Shown here: positions 18,413 to 26,743 of the stretch, one piece after another
Position numbering within the stretch: position 1 is the first letter of the stretch
Layout of the letters: the number at the start of each line of letters is the position of its first letter
Source of the DNA: Mycobacterium basiliense
GTDB taxonomy: Bacteria; Actinomycetota; Actinomycetes; Mycobacteriales; Mycobacteriaceae
Reading direction: 5' to 3'
Length of the DNA: 64,000 bases
Assembly (NCBI RefSeq): GCF_900292015.1
Contig: NZ_LR130759.1
Span: 3,534,001 to 3,598,000 of the forward strand
Translations under genes and position numbers: made by a program
The notes under the pieces: model-generated
Database searches by the model: none
What the model was told of the DNA's origin: nothing
The model's input: only the letters and a program-made list of their open reading frames with translations

Positions 18413-19563
18413 TGACACCACACAGGTTGGTGCCCCCGGCCGCCATCGAGGAGCCCGGGACCGACGCCCTGCGCGCCAACGTTCGGGCTTTTCTTGCCGA
18501 TCAACTCGCTGCCGGCGCCTTCACCCCGTCCGTCGATGCCTGGCTCACGGGCTGGGATGAGCAGTTCACCGCCGCGCTGGCGGCACATGGCTGGCTGGGA
18601 ATGACGGTACCCGTCGAATTCGGCGGCCATGGGCGCTCCTTCCTGGAGCGATTTGTCGTCACCGAGGAGCTGTTGGCGGCCGGGGCGCCGGTCGCCGCGC
18701 ACTGGATTGCGGACCGCCAGATCGTGCCGGCATTGCTCAAGTACGGCACCGAGCTGCAGAAGTCGACGTTTCTGCCCCGGATCGTGCGTGGGGAATGCTT
18801 TTTCGGTATCGGCATGAGCGAGCCGGACTCCGGGTCCGACCTAGCCAGCGTGCGGACTCGAGCGCAACGCATCGAGGGTGGGTGGTCGCTGTCCGGGACC
18901 AAGGTCTGGACCTCTGGCGCACACCTTGCGCACGCATTCATTGTGTTGGCGCGTACCGCGCCGGTGGACTCGACTGCTCGGCATGCGGGGCTCAGTCAGT
19001 TCATTGTTGACCTGCGCGGACCTGGCATCGATATCCGCCCGATCATCTCGATGAACGCAGCGCACCACTTCAACGAGGTAATCCTGGAGCAGGTGTTCGT
19101 GCCGGACGACATGGTGTTTGGTGAAATCGGCGACGGCTGGCAGCAGGTGACCTCCGAACTGAGCTTCGAACGCAGCGGGCCAGAGCGCTTCCTGTCCACC
19201 TTTGTGCTGCTGGCAAAAATGACTGAATACATGGCCGCTCAACGAGTTCCACCAGACCCGAACCTTGGGCGCCTGCTTGCCCGCATCGCCGGCCTACGCC
19301 AGATGTCCGCCGCGGTGGCCGGCGCACTTCAGCGCCACGATCCCGCGGACCTGCCGGCCGCGGTGGTCAAGGTGATTGGCACCACCACCGAGGGCGACAT
19401 CGCTGACTTCGCCGACCTATATGGCGGACTGAATCGTGAGATCGATTCCAGGCTCTCGGAACTGGTTTCGGTCGCGCTCGACCATTCCCCGGGATTCACA
19501 CTGCGTGGCGGGACCAACGAGGTGCTGCGTGGCGTCATCGCGCGCGGATTGGGGATACGATGA
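18412..19563 (+). CDS. Acyl-CoA dehydrogenase, large partner of a pair
   Basis: A 383-residue FAD enzyme. Seen are the N-terminal helical domain, the FAD/substrate segment FGIGMSEPDSGSDLASVRT, and the C-terminal LRGGTNEVLRGVIARGLG. The position that holds the catalytic Glu in many dehydrogenases (EGT) is Gly here (GGT), so the base must lie elsewhere or in the partner. The ATG at 18412 overlaps the echA stop by one base; an upstream ATG at 18397 is less likely. Together with the next gene it probably forms a heteromeric dehydrogenase like the steroid-ring enzymes of actinobacteria. Confidence 0.88.
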   Translation: MTPHRLVPPAAIEEPGTDALRANVRAFLADQLAAGAFTPSVDAWLTGWDEQFTAALAAHGWLGMTVPVEFGGHGRSFLERFVVTEELLAAGAPVAAHWIADRQIVPALLKYGTELQKSTFLPRIVRGECFFGIGMSEPDSGSDLASVRTRAQRIEGGWSLSGTKVWTSGAHLAHAFIVLARTAPVDSTARHAGLSQFIVDLRGPGIDIRPIISMNAAHHFNEVILEQVFVPDDMVFGEIGDGWQQVTSELSFERSGPERFLSTFVLLAKMTEYMAAQRVPPDPNLGRLLARIAGLRQMSAAVAGALQRHDPADLPAAVVKVIGTTTEGDIADFADLYGGLNREIDSRLSELVSVALDHSPGFTLRGGTNEVLRGVIARGLGIR

Positions 19564-20600
19564 CCGGCCCGGCCTACGCCGTCGACCCCGCTTTGGTCGA
19601 CATGATGGATGCGGTCTTCGGCGAGTACCGTCAATCGCATCCGCCCAGCGCGTACGCCGGTCAGACAATCCACCTCGACGCAGACCTGTGGAGGCGCCTC
19701 GACGAGCTTGGTCTGGTGCGGCTCACCGGCTCGGAACAATCCGGGGGCAGCGGGGCAGGCTGGTATGAGGCGGCCGAGCTGCTCGCCGCCACGGCTCGGC
19801 ACGGGGTGCGAATTCCGTTAGCCGAGCACGATTTATTGGCTTGCTGGCTGCTGGATGCCAACCAGATGGCCGCCGACGCCGCAGTGCGAACGGTGTGCCT
19901 GCTCGACGCACACGCGGTGGCCGATGGCGTACCGTGGGCGGTCACCGCCCAGCGAATTGCGGTCGTGTGGCCAACCGATGACGGGTACCGGATGGCCGAT
20001 GTCGAGGCAAACAACCTCGCCATCATCCCGGGCGCCAACCTGTTCGGCGAACCGCGCGACAGGGTGTCCGCCGACCCGGCAACTCTGCACGGTGCGCCGG
20101 TCAGCGCGGCGATGGTTTCGACCCTGATGCGCAAATCTGCACTGGTGCGAGCGATCCAGGTGTGTGCTGCGCTGGATCGAATACTGCAGCTGTCGATTGA
20201 GCATGCAAAGTCACGCATTCAGTTCGGTCGTCCGCTCGCCAGCTTCCAAGCTGTACAGCAGCTCATCGCCGACATCGCCGCCGAGGCCGCGCTAGCACGC
20301 GCCGCCACCGAAGCGGCGCTCACCACCGCCGTCACCAGCCAGTGGACGGCGCCCAACCTTGATTTTCTTGTGGCAGTGGCACGTTCGTGTGCCGGACATG
20401 CCGCCTCGGTCGTGGTGCGCAACGCGCACCAGGTCCATGGCGCGATCGGGACCACTCGCGAACATCGACTACACGAATTCACTCGGCCGGTACTAGCGTG
20501 GCGTTCGGAGTTCGGTTCGGTCCGACACTGGGACGAGCAGGTCACCACGGCGGCACTCCAGGCGGGGGCCGCGGGGCTATGGAGCCTGATTACCGGGTAA
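19560..20600 (+). CDS. Acyl-CoA dehydrogenase, small partner of a pair
   Basis: A 346-residue member with a weak FAD-binding middle part. The C-terminal half is recognisable: SRIQFGRPLASFQAVQQLIA and QVHGAIGTTREHRLHEFTR. The ATG overlaps the previous stop by four bases (ATGA). Shortness and lack of the usual SEPxxGSD segment suggest a subunit that needs its neighbour. The substrate could be a steroid, terpenoid or branched acyl-CoA; nothing in the sequence decides. It ends 12 nt before the convergent SDR gene. Confidence 0.85.
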   Translation: MTGPAYAVDPALVDMMDAVFGEYRQSHPPSAYAGQTIHLDADLWRRLDELGLVRLTGSEQSGGSGAGWYEAAELLAATARHGVRIPLAEHDLLACWLLDANQMAADAAVRTVCLLDAHAVADGVPWAVTAQRIAVVWPTDDGYRMADVEANNLAIIPGANLFGEPRDRVSADPATLHGAPVSAAMVSTLMRKSALVRAIQVCAALDRILQLSIEHAKSRIQFGRPLASFQAVQQLIADIAAEAALARAATEAALTTAVTSQWTAPNLDFLVAVARSCAGHAASVVVRNAHQVHGAIGTTREHRLHEFTRPVLAWRSEFGSVRHWDEQVTTAALQAGAAGLWSLITG

Positions 20601-20612
20601 GGGGCTCCTGCG

Positions 20613-21437
20613 CTACCGCACCACAACGGTGCTGGGCGTTCGCGGTGCGCCCAGCATTGCCCGGTGCGAGGGGGGGCGCCGGCCACCCTCGTCGGTGATG
20701 CCGTAGCGCTCCGCCAGCTCCGCGCCGATGAGAGTGAGTCCGCTCAATTGGCCCAGAGAAGGATCGTGGAATAGCGCATCGATGACATGCCCGGTGAATT
20801 CCGGGGTTTCGGCATGCTGGGCGGTCTTGGCCAGCGCTGCATCCCGCTGCGGCCCTTCGGAGATCGCGTCGAATGCGCTAATCAGCTTCTCGGTCAACAC
20901 GATTCCCATCCAGACCGACACCGTCGCAACACCGGTACCGCGGAAGTCCACCGCCATGTCGGCGGCCATTTTGTCGGTCGCGGCTTTCTGCGCCCCATAT
21001 GCCGGACCGTGCATGTAGCACACCGAACCTGGCGAGGAGGTGAAAGCGATCAAGCCACGGTCCTGGGCGATCAGCAGCGGCGCCGCATACCACGCTGCGA
21101 CATAGGACGACCGCAGTCCAACATCCAGGATGTCGGCCAGCGCGAGCGGCTTTCGCCAGAACGGCTTCGCGCCGATTAGATCCTCCGACATCGAAGCGGC
21201 ATTGTTGACCAGCAGATCCAGCCGGCCGGACTCCCGTTGCACTTGCTCGAACAATGCGGCCACGGCGTGGTCATCTGCGTGGTCGACGCGTACGGCTACC
21301 CCTCCGGGCGGGGGAACGATGCTACCGCGCCCGGTCGCATATACTCGCCAGCCGCGCGCGCCGAGTGCGGCCGCAATACCTCGGCCGGCCCCACGGCTGG
21401 CCCCGGTCACCACCGCCACCTTCGCTGTTTCACTCAT
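20613..21437 (-). CDS. Short-chain dehydrogenase/reductase
   Basis: A 274-residue classical SDR: cofactor loop TGASRGAGRGIAAAL, NNAASM (NNAG-like), and active site with Tyr-x-x-x-Lys in PAYGAQKAATDKMAAD. The R in TGRG and D in RVDHADD suggest NAD(P)H use, not resolved here. It probably oxidises or reduces a hydroxy/keto intermediate of the neighbouring acyl-CoA pathway. It ends face to face with the dehydrogenase operon and follows a second SDR by 50 nt on the same strand. Confidence 0.88.
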   Translation of the reverse strand: MSETAKVAVVTGASRGAGRGIAAALGARGWRVYATGRGSIVPPPGGVAVRVDHADDHAVAALFEQVQRESGRLDLLVNNAASMSEDLIGAKPFWRKPLALADILDVGLRSSYVAAWYAAPLLIAQDRGLIAFTSSPGSVCYMHGPAYGAQKAATDKMAADMAVDFRGTGVATVSVWMGIVLTEKLISAFDAISEGPQRDAALAKTAQHAETPEFTGHVIDALFHDPSLGQLSGLTLIGAELAERYGITDEGGRRPPSHRAMLGAPRTPSTVVVR

Positions 21438-21487
21438 GATGTGCCGACGTTGTCACGAGACTTCCTACCGTTGAGCACCTTTCGCCG

Positions 21488-22267
21488 CTACGTTCGTTCG
21501 GCGTCGAGGACCGCTCCGCCGCTGGTGGGCGCACCCCGAGCAACCACGATCGGCATTGAGGTCGCCGCGTCGGTGCGCAGAATCGTGTGCACCACGTTGA
21601 CGAGGTCCTCGACCGGCATCAAGTTTCCTGGCATGCAACCACGCGCCACCCACAGGGGATACGCCTTCATGGCCAGCTCGCGATCCCAACCGACGTTCAT
21701 CCCGGTCTGCGCGTCGCCTTCACCGCCGGCGCACTCGCCGACGATGAGGCAGGTAAATCCGATATCCGGATGCTCGGCTCGCCACGCCTCCACCAGTCTC
21801 TCCAAGGCCGCTTTGCTAACCCCGTAGGCGCCGAGGCCGGGCCACACGGGTGCATAACTGCCGGCGTCCGACGACAGGTATACGGCCTTGCCCGCCGATG
21901 CGGTCAGGTGCGGCACCGCTGCAGCCGTCACCAGCGCGGCACCGATGACATTGGTGTCGAGGACTCGCCGCCAGGTATCGGCGTCGGTATCGACCAGCCG
22001 AACCAGTGGGCTGATCGCCGGGCTGTAGACAATATTGTCGATGCCGCCCAGCTTCTCGGCAGCACCGTCAATGGCGGATCGGCATGATGTCTCGTCGGTG
22101 ACGTCGCATTCCAGCGCGATGGCCGTCGGGCCGGCCTCGCCGGCGGCGGCCTGGGTTCGCTGGCGACGCCGTGCCAGCAGGGCAACCTGATCGCCGCGCG
22201 ACGCAAGCCCGATGCCTATGCAACGCCCCAAACCGCTTGACGCGCCGATGACCACTGTCTTCGACAT
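21488..22267 (-). CDS. Short-chain dehydrogenase/reductase
   Basis: A 259-residue SDR with VIGASSGLGRCIGIGLASRG at the N-terminus, DVTDETSC, a YSPAIS in place of NNAG, and the catalytic GAYGVSKAALERLV. ALLARRRQR after the second strand favours NADPH. It is the first gene of a two-SDR minus-strand pair opposite the echA-fadE-fadE operon and may serve the same pathway. Confidence 0.87.
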   Translation of the reverse strand: MSKTVVIGASSGLGRCIGIGLASRGDQVALLARRRQRTQAAAGEAGPTAIALECDVTDETSCRSAIDGAAEKLGGIDNIVYSPAISPLVRLVDTDADTWRRVLDTNVIGAALVTAAAVPHLTASAGKAVYLSSDAGSYAPVWPGLGAYGVSKAALERLVEAWRAEHPDIGFTCLIVGECAGGEGDAQTGMNVGWDRELAMKAYPLWVARGCMPGNLMPVEDLVNVVHTILRTDAATSMPIVVARGAPTSGGAVLDAERT

Positions 22268-22386
22268 ATTCCGCCCTCACCGTCGACCGCGACTCCGCGG
22301 GCGCCAGTGCGACGAACCCGCCCACGCCACAGCGTATCGGCCGCCAATCCGCGGCGTAGGCGGTTGGCCAGCGCAGAGCTGCGCCG

Positions 22387-22947
22387 CTAACCTCTGCCGA
22401 CAATGGCGTCGCGAGCTCGATCGAGCATGGCCGCAAACGGACCCGCGACCATGTTTGCCAGTTGGGACTCGACTCCAGCGTGCGGTCGGGTGGGTGCGAC
22501 CAATTCGGCAAGCTTGGCAGCACGGCCCATCATCTGCAGTTCCTCGTTGCTCAGCTGCTCCGCCAACTTGGTGAACTCGTCTCGTTCCTCATGCTCAGCG
22601 TGTTTGAGAACGGCGTCACGAAGCATCGTCAACTCGCGCGTGAACTCCGTACTGTCGACCTCCATCGTCTCCAACTCTTGGAGCTTCCTTTTTGCCTCGT
22701 GCTCTTCCTCGATCAGCTTGCCGACGATTGCTCGGCTGTCGGCGATCTTCCGCTTGACCCGGGGGTGAACGATCTCCTCTTCGACGGTCTCGTGCACGGC
22801 GAGTAGTCGCCGAAGTTCGACGAATGATCTTTCCCGTTGCGTGCCGGACGCTGACAGCGTCTCGGTAAACAAAGACTTGATCTGCTCGTGCTGACCGATC
22901 AGAAAATCGACCACATCGTTGGCCGACTGGATGGCACTGTGGGCCAT
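22387..22947 (-). CDS. Hemerythrin-like (HHE) protein
   Basis: A 186-residue soluble four-helix protein. IGQHEQIKSLF, LAVHETVEEEIVHPRV, IEEEHEAKRKL and LKHAEHEERDEF supply the His/Glu ligands of a di-iron centre. Mycobacterial hemerythrin-like proteins of this size have been linked to oxidative stress and drug tolerance. The last 40 residues are variable and may bind partners. GGAGGA (22955-22960, minus strand) precedes the ATG. It is divergent from the UsfY-like gene across repeats and a sigma-F-type promoter. Confidence 0.88.
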   Translation of the reverse strand: MAHSAIQSANDVVDFLIGQHEQIKSLFTETLSASGTQRERSFVELRRLLAVHETVEEEIVHPRVKRKIADSRAIVGKLIEEEHEAKRKLQELETMEVDSTEFTRELTMLRDAVLKHAEHEERDEFTKLAEQLSNEELQMMGRAAKLAELVAPTRPHAGVESQLANMVAGPFAAMLDRARDAIVGRG

Positions 22948-22979
22948 GATGTCCTCCTGAATCCGCCGGTGGCGGCACC

Positions 22980-23021
22980 GGGCTGTTGGCGGGGTTGTTC
23001 GGGCTGTTGGCGGGGCTGTTG
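22980..23021. repeat. 21-bp direct repeat, two units
   Basis: GGGCTGTTGGCGGGGTTGTT followed by C, then an almost identical 21-nt unit that differs at two positions. It lies in the leader of the hemerythrin-like gene. Confidence 0.8.
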
Positions 23022-23047
23022 GGGCGCGCCAACCACCGGGCTACCCG

Positions 23048-23100
23048 CTCCGGAGGTGGCCAAAACTCCGGGGTGGCCAAAGCTCCGGGGGTGGCCGAAA
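23048..23100. repeat. 17-18 bp tandem repeat, three units
   Basis: CTCCGGAGGTGGCCAAAA, CTCCGGGGTGGCCAAAG and CTCCGGGGGTGGCCGAAA in tandem, between the hemerythrin-like gene and the sigma-F-type promoter. Confidence 0.8.
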
Positions 23101-23115
23101 CGGGACGGTGACCGT

Positions 23116-23140
23116 GTTTGGCGGATCTGACGGCTGGGTA
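23116..23140 (+). promoter_or_regulatory. Sigma-F-type promoter
   Basis: GTTT, 16 nt, then GGGTA matches the mycobacterial SigF pattern (GTTT N15-17 GGGTA). It lies 70 nt upstream of the UsfY-like start, which fits a stress-sigma target. Confidence 0.6.
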
Positions 23141-23210
23141 ACCGCGGACAAAACCGTTGCAGCAAAGCTTCGCCGGGCTTGACCTAGAACACGACTCCCA
23201 AGGAGTGATG

Positions 23211-23522
23211 GTGGCGAACAGATCAGTTGACCCAGTCGATCATGACCGCACAACACGGCGGCATGCCGGGGAATCCATGACCAAGGGCAGCAACAGTGTT
23301 GGCATGGCAGGTGTTGCCGTCGGCGTAGTGCTCCTCGTGCTGAGCCTTTTCGGTTTAGCTACTGGACATTTGGTTGGCGGCGGCATTGCCGCCCTTTTGG
23401 CGGCGGCGGCCATCGGCGCCGGATTGGCCTGGCTGATTCGCGTTCATCGGAAAGTCCGCAATGCGGAACTGGAATGGCACGCCTTGCATTCCGACGAACC
23501 AGCGCCGCCACCGAGTAGCTGA
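23211..23522 (+). CDS. UsfY-like small membrane protein
   Basis: A 103-residue protein. The N-terminal DPVDHDRTTRRHAGES closely resembles the start of UsfY, a protein of the usfXY-rsbW-sigF operon. Two hydrophobic helices follow (about 31-52 and 55-75), then a basic, charged tail (RVHRKVRNAELEWHALH). The GTG at 23211 is preferred because AGGAG lies 5 nt upstream; an ATG just before it is too close, and an ATG at 23277 would lose the conserved N-terminus. Function of the family is unknown. Its promoter looks SigF-dependent, and a STAS-domain gene is next door. Confidence 0.72.
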   Translation: MANRSVDPVDHDRTTRRHAGESMTKGSNSVGMAGVAVGVVLLVLSLFGLATGHLVGGGIAALLAAAAIGAGLAWLIRVHRKVRNAELEWHALHSDEPAPPPSS

Positions 23523-23563
23523 CGATTGTTGGCGGCCGACTTCGTGGTTGACGCAGAAAGCCG

Positions 23564-24061
23564 TCAACCACCTGTGCCCGCGCTGCTCGCCGACGATGGC
23601 CTGGAGTCACTCTTGCCGGCCAGGGCGGAAAGAGACTCGCGGCGTTCACACATTCCCTCTTCGATGAGCCGCAGAGCTTCAGGAACCGAATCGACGATAA
23701 TTAGGCCGTGGTCGGCGAAGATCTCCAGCAACCGGCGCAAGGCCGAGCCGACGACTACACCGCACGGCAACTGAGCTTGCCGATGTTCATCGTGGATGAC
23801 AAGCAGCTCTCGAAACCCGGCAATGCCGAGAAATTCCAGCGGGCTCAGATCAAGAATCAAGGGACTGGGGATTTGGGAAATCCGGCGCACTGCCAGCGCC
23901 ACCAGGTTGGCGTTTGCCGCGTCGATCGCGCCGTCGACGCGAACCACCGTGGCCAGGCTGCGGGCGTGAGCGAACAACCGCGCCCCGGCACAATCGACCG
24001 CATTGCACGGATGCGGAAGGGTGGCTCCTTCGACTGCAGACAAGTTTTCCGAGGCACTCAT
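23564..24061 (-). CDS. STAS-domain protein, anti-anti-sigma-like
   Basis: A 165-residue protein with one STAS domain (about 30-130): VVRVDGAIDAANANLVA, LILDLSPLEFLGIAGFRELL, then a helix with IFADHGLIIVDSV. STAS antagonists bind anti-sigma kinases such as those controlling SigF and are normally turned off by phosphorylation of a Ser in the D-S-S/T-G loop. Here that loop reads GIAG, with Ala in the Ser position, so it would be insensitive. The ATG at 24061 is chosen; the frame extends to a TTG at 24079. It converges with the UsfY-like gene. Confidence 0.82.
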   Translation of the reverse strand: MSASENLSAVEGATLPHPCNAVDCAGARLFAHARSLATVVRVDGAIDAANANLVALAVRRISQIPSPLILDLSPLEFLGIAGFRELLVIHDEHRQAQLPCGVVVGSALRRLLEIFADHGLIIVDSVPEALRLIEEGMCERRESLSALAGKSDSRPSSASSAGTGG

Positions 24062-24184
24062 ATCATTGCGCCCATTCAAGTCGTGCGGTGAGCAAGACGC
24101 GGCAAAGGTGTCCAGGCGTCGCTCAATGGACCATCAGCTGTGGATTCAACCTGCGAAAAGTCTAACGCGACTTGGGTGCGGTGT

Positions 24185-24204
24185 CGGGCCTTCGGCAAAG
24201 CCCG
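24185..24204 (-). terminator. Possible hairpin downstream of glgX
   Basis: CGGGC and GCCCG arms with a 10-nt loop, 55 nt beyond the glgX stop. No T run follows, so it is a weak candidate. Confidence 0.25.
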
Positions 24205-24258
24205 GCCCAAACACTTCGTTTGTCGACCTTGGCGGCCGATTGCCTCAGCGTACGACCG

Positions 24259-26421
24259 TCACTGCGGGCCGGCCGACCTAGTCTCGGCGACGGCTTGGAG
24301 CACCACGGCGCTGCGGGCATCGACGGCAAACGCCGCCTGCGCGCGAAGCTCGTCCGGTGCTCGCTTGGTTCCGGTGTCTACGACGGTGCGCCATGCGGCA
24401 CCGAAGTCCGCCGGCGGTAGCCTGAATTCGATCGGCTCGTGGTGGGCGTTGAAGCACAAGATAAATGAATCGTCGACCACCCGCTGACCCCGAACATCCA
24501 GATCGGGGATGCCGTCGCCGTTCAGAAACACCGCTACGGACTTTGCGAAGCTGGCACCCCAATCCTCCTCGGCCATCTCGGATCCATCGGCCGCGAACCA
24601 GGCAATATCGGGCAGCCCACCGGCGCCGCGCCGGCCCACCGGTTTGCCGCTGAAGAAACGGCGACGGCGAAACACCGGGTGGTTGGCCCGAAGTGCTGCC
24701 ACCTCGCGAGTGAATTTCAGCAGACCCGCATCGGCATCGGTCCAACTAACCCACGTGAGCGAGTTGTCCTGGCAGTAGCCGTTGTTGTTTCCGTGCTGGG
24801 TACGACCGAGCTCATCTCCGTGCGAAATCATCGGAACACCCTGCGACAGAAGCAATGTCGCGATGAAGTTACGCTGCTGTCGGGCGCGCAGATCGTTGAT
24901 CTCGGGGTCTTCGGTGGGTCCCTCCGCGCCGCAGTTCCAGGACCGGTTGTGGCCCTCGCCGTCGTTGTTGTCTTCACCGTTGGCCTCGTTGTGCTTGTCG
25001 TTGTAGGACACCAAATCACGCAAGGTGAAGCCGTCGTGGGCGGTGACGAAGTTGATCGACGCCACCGGCCTTCTCGCGGTGTGCTCGTAGAGGTCGGAGG
25101 ACCCAGACAATCGGTAGGCGAACTCGTCGAGCGTGGCCGGCTCGCCACGCCAGAAGTCCCGAACAGTGTCGCGGAACTTTCCGTTCCACTCCGTCCAATT
25201 TGGCGGGAAATTGCCGACTTGGTAACCGCCAGGCCCGACGTCCCAGGGTTCAGCGATAAGTTTGACCTGACTGACCGTGGGATCTTGTTGCACGAGTTCA
25301 AAAAACGTCGCCAGGCGGTCTACCTCGTAGAATTCCCGAGCCAAGGTTGCGGCCAGGTCGAACCGGAATCCATCCACATGCATCTCGGTCACCCAATACC
25401 GCAACGAATCCATGATCAACTGCAGCGAGTGTGGATGCCCGACATTGAGGCTGTTGCCGGTGCCGGTGTGGTCCAAGTAGTAGCGCATGTCTTCGTCAAC
25501 CAACCGGTAGTAGGCGGTGTTGTCGATTCCCCGCATGGATAGCGTGGGACCCATATGGTTGCCCTCGGCGGTGTGGTTGTAGACCACATCGAGGATGACC
25601 TCGATATCGGCCTCGTGCAGAGCGCGAACCATCGCCTTGAATTCCTGCACCGGACCTCCGGGCGAAGCGTTGCTGGAGTATTTCGGATCGGGCGCAAAAA
25701 ACGAAATCGTGTTGTATCCCCAGTAATTCGTTAGGCCTCTGTCGACCAAGATCGAGTCATTGGCAAAGTGGTGGATGGGCATCAATTCGATCGCTGTGAT
25801 GCCGATGTCCTTGAGGTGCTCAATGATGGCCGGATGCGCCACGGCGGCGTAGGTGCCACGCAACTGTTCGGGGACATCGGGATGAGTTTGCGTCAGCCCT
25901 TTGACGTGCGCTTCGTAGATGACGGTGTCGGCATACGGGCGCTTCGGCGGACGGTCGTTGCCCCAGTCGAAGTACGGATTGATCACCACAGACTTCGGCA
26001 TGTAGGGCGCTGAGTCGTCGTCGTTGCGGCTCTCCGGATCACCAAAAGTGTAGCCGAACAGCGCCTGGTTCCACTCGAAGATGCCGGCTATGGCTTTCGA
26101 ATACGGGTCCAGCAGAAGTTTGTTCGGATTGCAGCGGTGTCCGGATCGGGGTTGATAGGGACCATGAATGCGATAGCCATAGCGCTGCCCGGGTTCGATG
26201 GCCGGAACGAAGCCGTGCCAGACGAAACCGTCCACCTCCGGCAGGGCGATCCGGGCTTCGGCACCGTCAGCGTCGAACAGGCACAACTCAACGCGTTCTG
26301 CGACCTCGCTGAAGAGGGCGAAATTGGTACCTACGCCGTCGTACGTCGCGCCCAGCGGGTAGGCCCGACCCGGCCAAACCTCACCGGTATAGCTGGCAGC
26401 GCGGTGGGCGGCGACGGTCAT
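24259..26421 (-). CDS. glgX: Glycogen debranching enzyme GlgX/TreX
   Basis: A 720-residue GH13 alpha-1,6-glucosidase that removes side chains from glycogen. An N-terminal CBM48-like domain (about 15-130) starts [23 protein letters not shown]. The barrel carries [17 protein letters not shown] (nucleophile Asp), LIAEPWD (acid/base Glu) and FVTAHDG. It is close to M. tuberculosis TreX (Rv1564c, 721), which lies beside treY and treZ; here it stands alone, so it may be a second copy. It shares a 322-nt divergent promoter region with alkB. Confidence 0.93.
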   Translation of the reverse strand: MTVAAHRAASYTGEVWPGRAYPLGATYDGVGTNFALFSEVAERVELCLFDADGAEARIALPEVDGFVWHGFVPAIEPGQRYGYRIHGPYQPRSGHRCNPNKLLLDPYSKAIAGIFEWNQALFGYTFGDPESRNDDDSAPYMPKSVVINPYFDWGNDRPPKRPYADTVIYEAHVKGLTQTHPDVPEQLRGTYAAVAHPAIIEHLKDIGITAIELMPIHHFANDSILVDRGLTNYWGYNTISFFAPDPKYSSNASPGGPVQEFKAMVRALHEADIEVILDVVYNHTAEGNHMGPTLSMRGIDNTAYYRLVDEDMRYYLDHTGTGNSLNVGHPHSLQLIMDSLRYWVTEMHVDGFRFDLAATLAREFYEVDRLATFFELVQQDPTVSQVKLIAEPWDVGPGGYQVGNFPPNWTEWNGKFRDTVRDFWRGEPATLDEFAYRLSGSSDLYEHTARRPVASINFVTAHDGFTLRDLVSYNDKHNEANGEDNNDGEGHNRSWNCGAEGPTEDPEINDLRARQQRNFIATLLLSQGVPMISHGDELGRTQHGNNNGYCQDNSLTWVSWTDADAGLLKFTREVAALRANHPVFRRRRFFSGKPVGRRGAGGLPDIAWFAADGSEMAEEDWGASFAKSVAVFLNGDGIPDLDVRGQRVVDDSFILCFNAHHEPIEFRLPPADFGAAWRTVVDTGTKRAPDELRAQAAFAVDARSAVVLQAVAETRSAGPQ

Positions 26422-26670
26422 GGCGGTCTTGATACCCGATCGACACAGCGCTCAAACCGCCCGGGCGCTCCCGGCGGACAACAGGTTTCGCTGCCGGCGT
26501 GCGAGCCGGCCAACCGCTGCCGACCGGCCAGAACCGGCCGGAACTTCCCCGATAACCGTCAGGTTGTTGGCGGCGCCCACGCGGCCTGCAACACCGGGTA
26601 GTCCACCGCGGACCTGCTGTCGCCGGCGCGACCCCTTCCGGCTATTGAACAAACACAGCGATTTATCTAG

Positions 26671-26702
26671 CATTTGAACAAATCACCTGATATGTTCAAA
26701 TG
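26671..26702. promoter_or_regulatory. Inverted repeat, alkB operator
   Basis: CATTTGAACA and TGTTCAAATG are perfect ten-base arms around a 12-nt centre, ending 41 nt before the alkB ATG. This is a typical TetR-family operator and the TetR gene at the end of the operon is the obvious ligand-responsive repressor. Confidence 0.7.
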
Positions 26703-26721
26703 CGCCGCTTCGCATGCGGCG
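26703..26721 (+). other. Hairpin in the alkB leader
   Basis: CGCCGC and GCGGCG arms with a 7-nt loop, just upstream of the AAAGGGA ribosome site. It could affect transcript stability or translation. Confidence 0.4.
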
Positions 26722-26743
26722 ACCAGCTAAGAAAGGGACTGCC

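Larger units (their letters stand above)
26422..26743. other. Divergent intergenic region, glgX / alkB
   Basis: 322 bases without a supported gene. The right end carries a perfect inverted repeat (26671-26702), an extra half site (TTGAACAAA near 26645) and a hairpin next to the alkB ribosome site. Nothing else is recognised. Confidence 0.7.
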
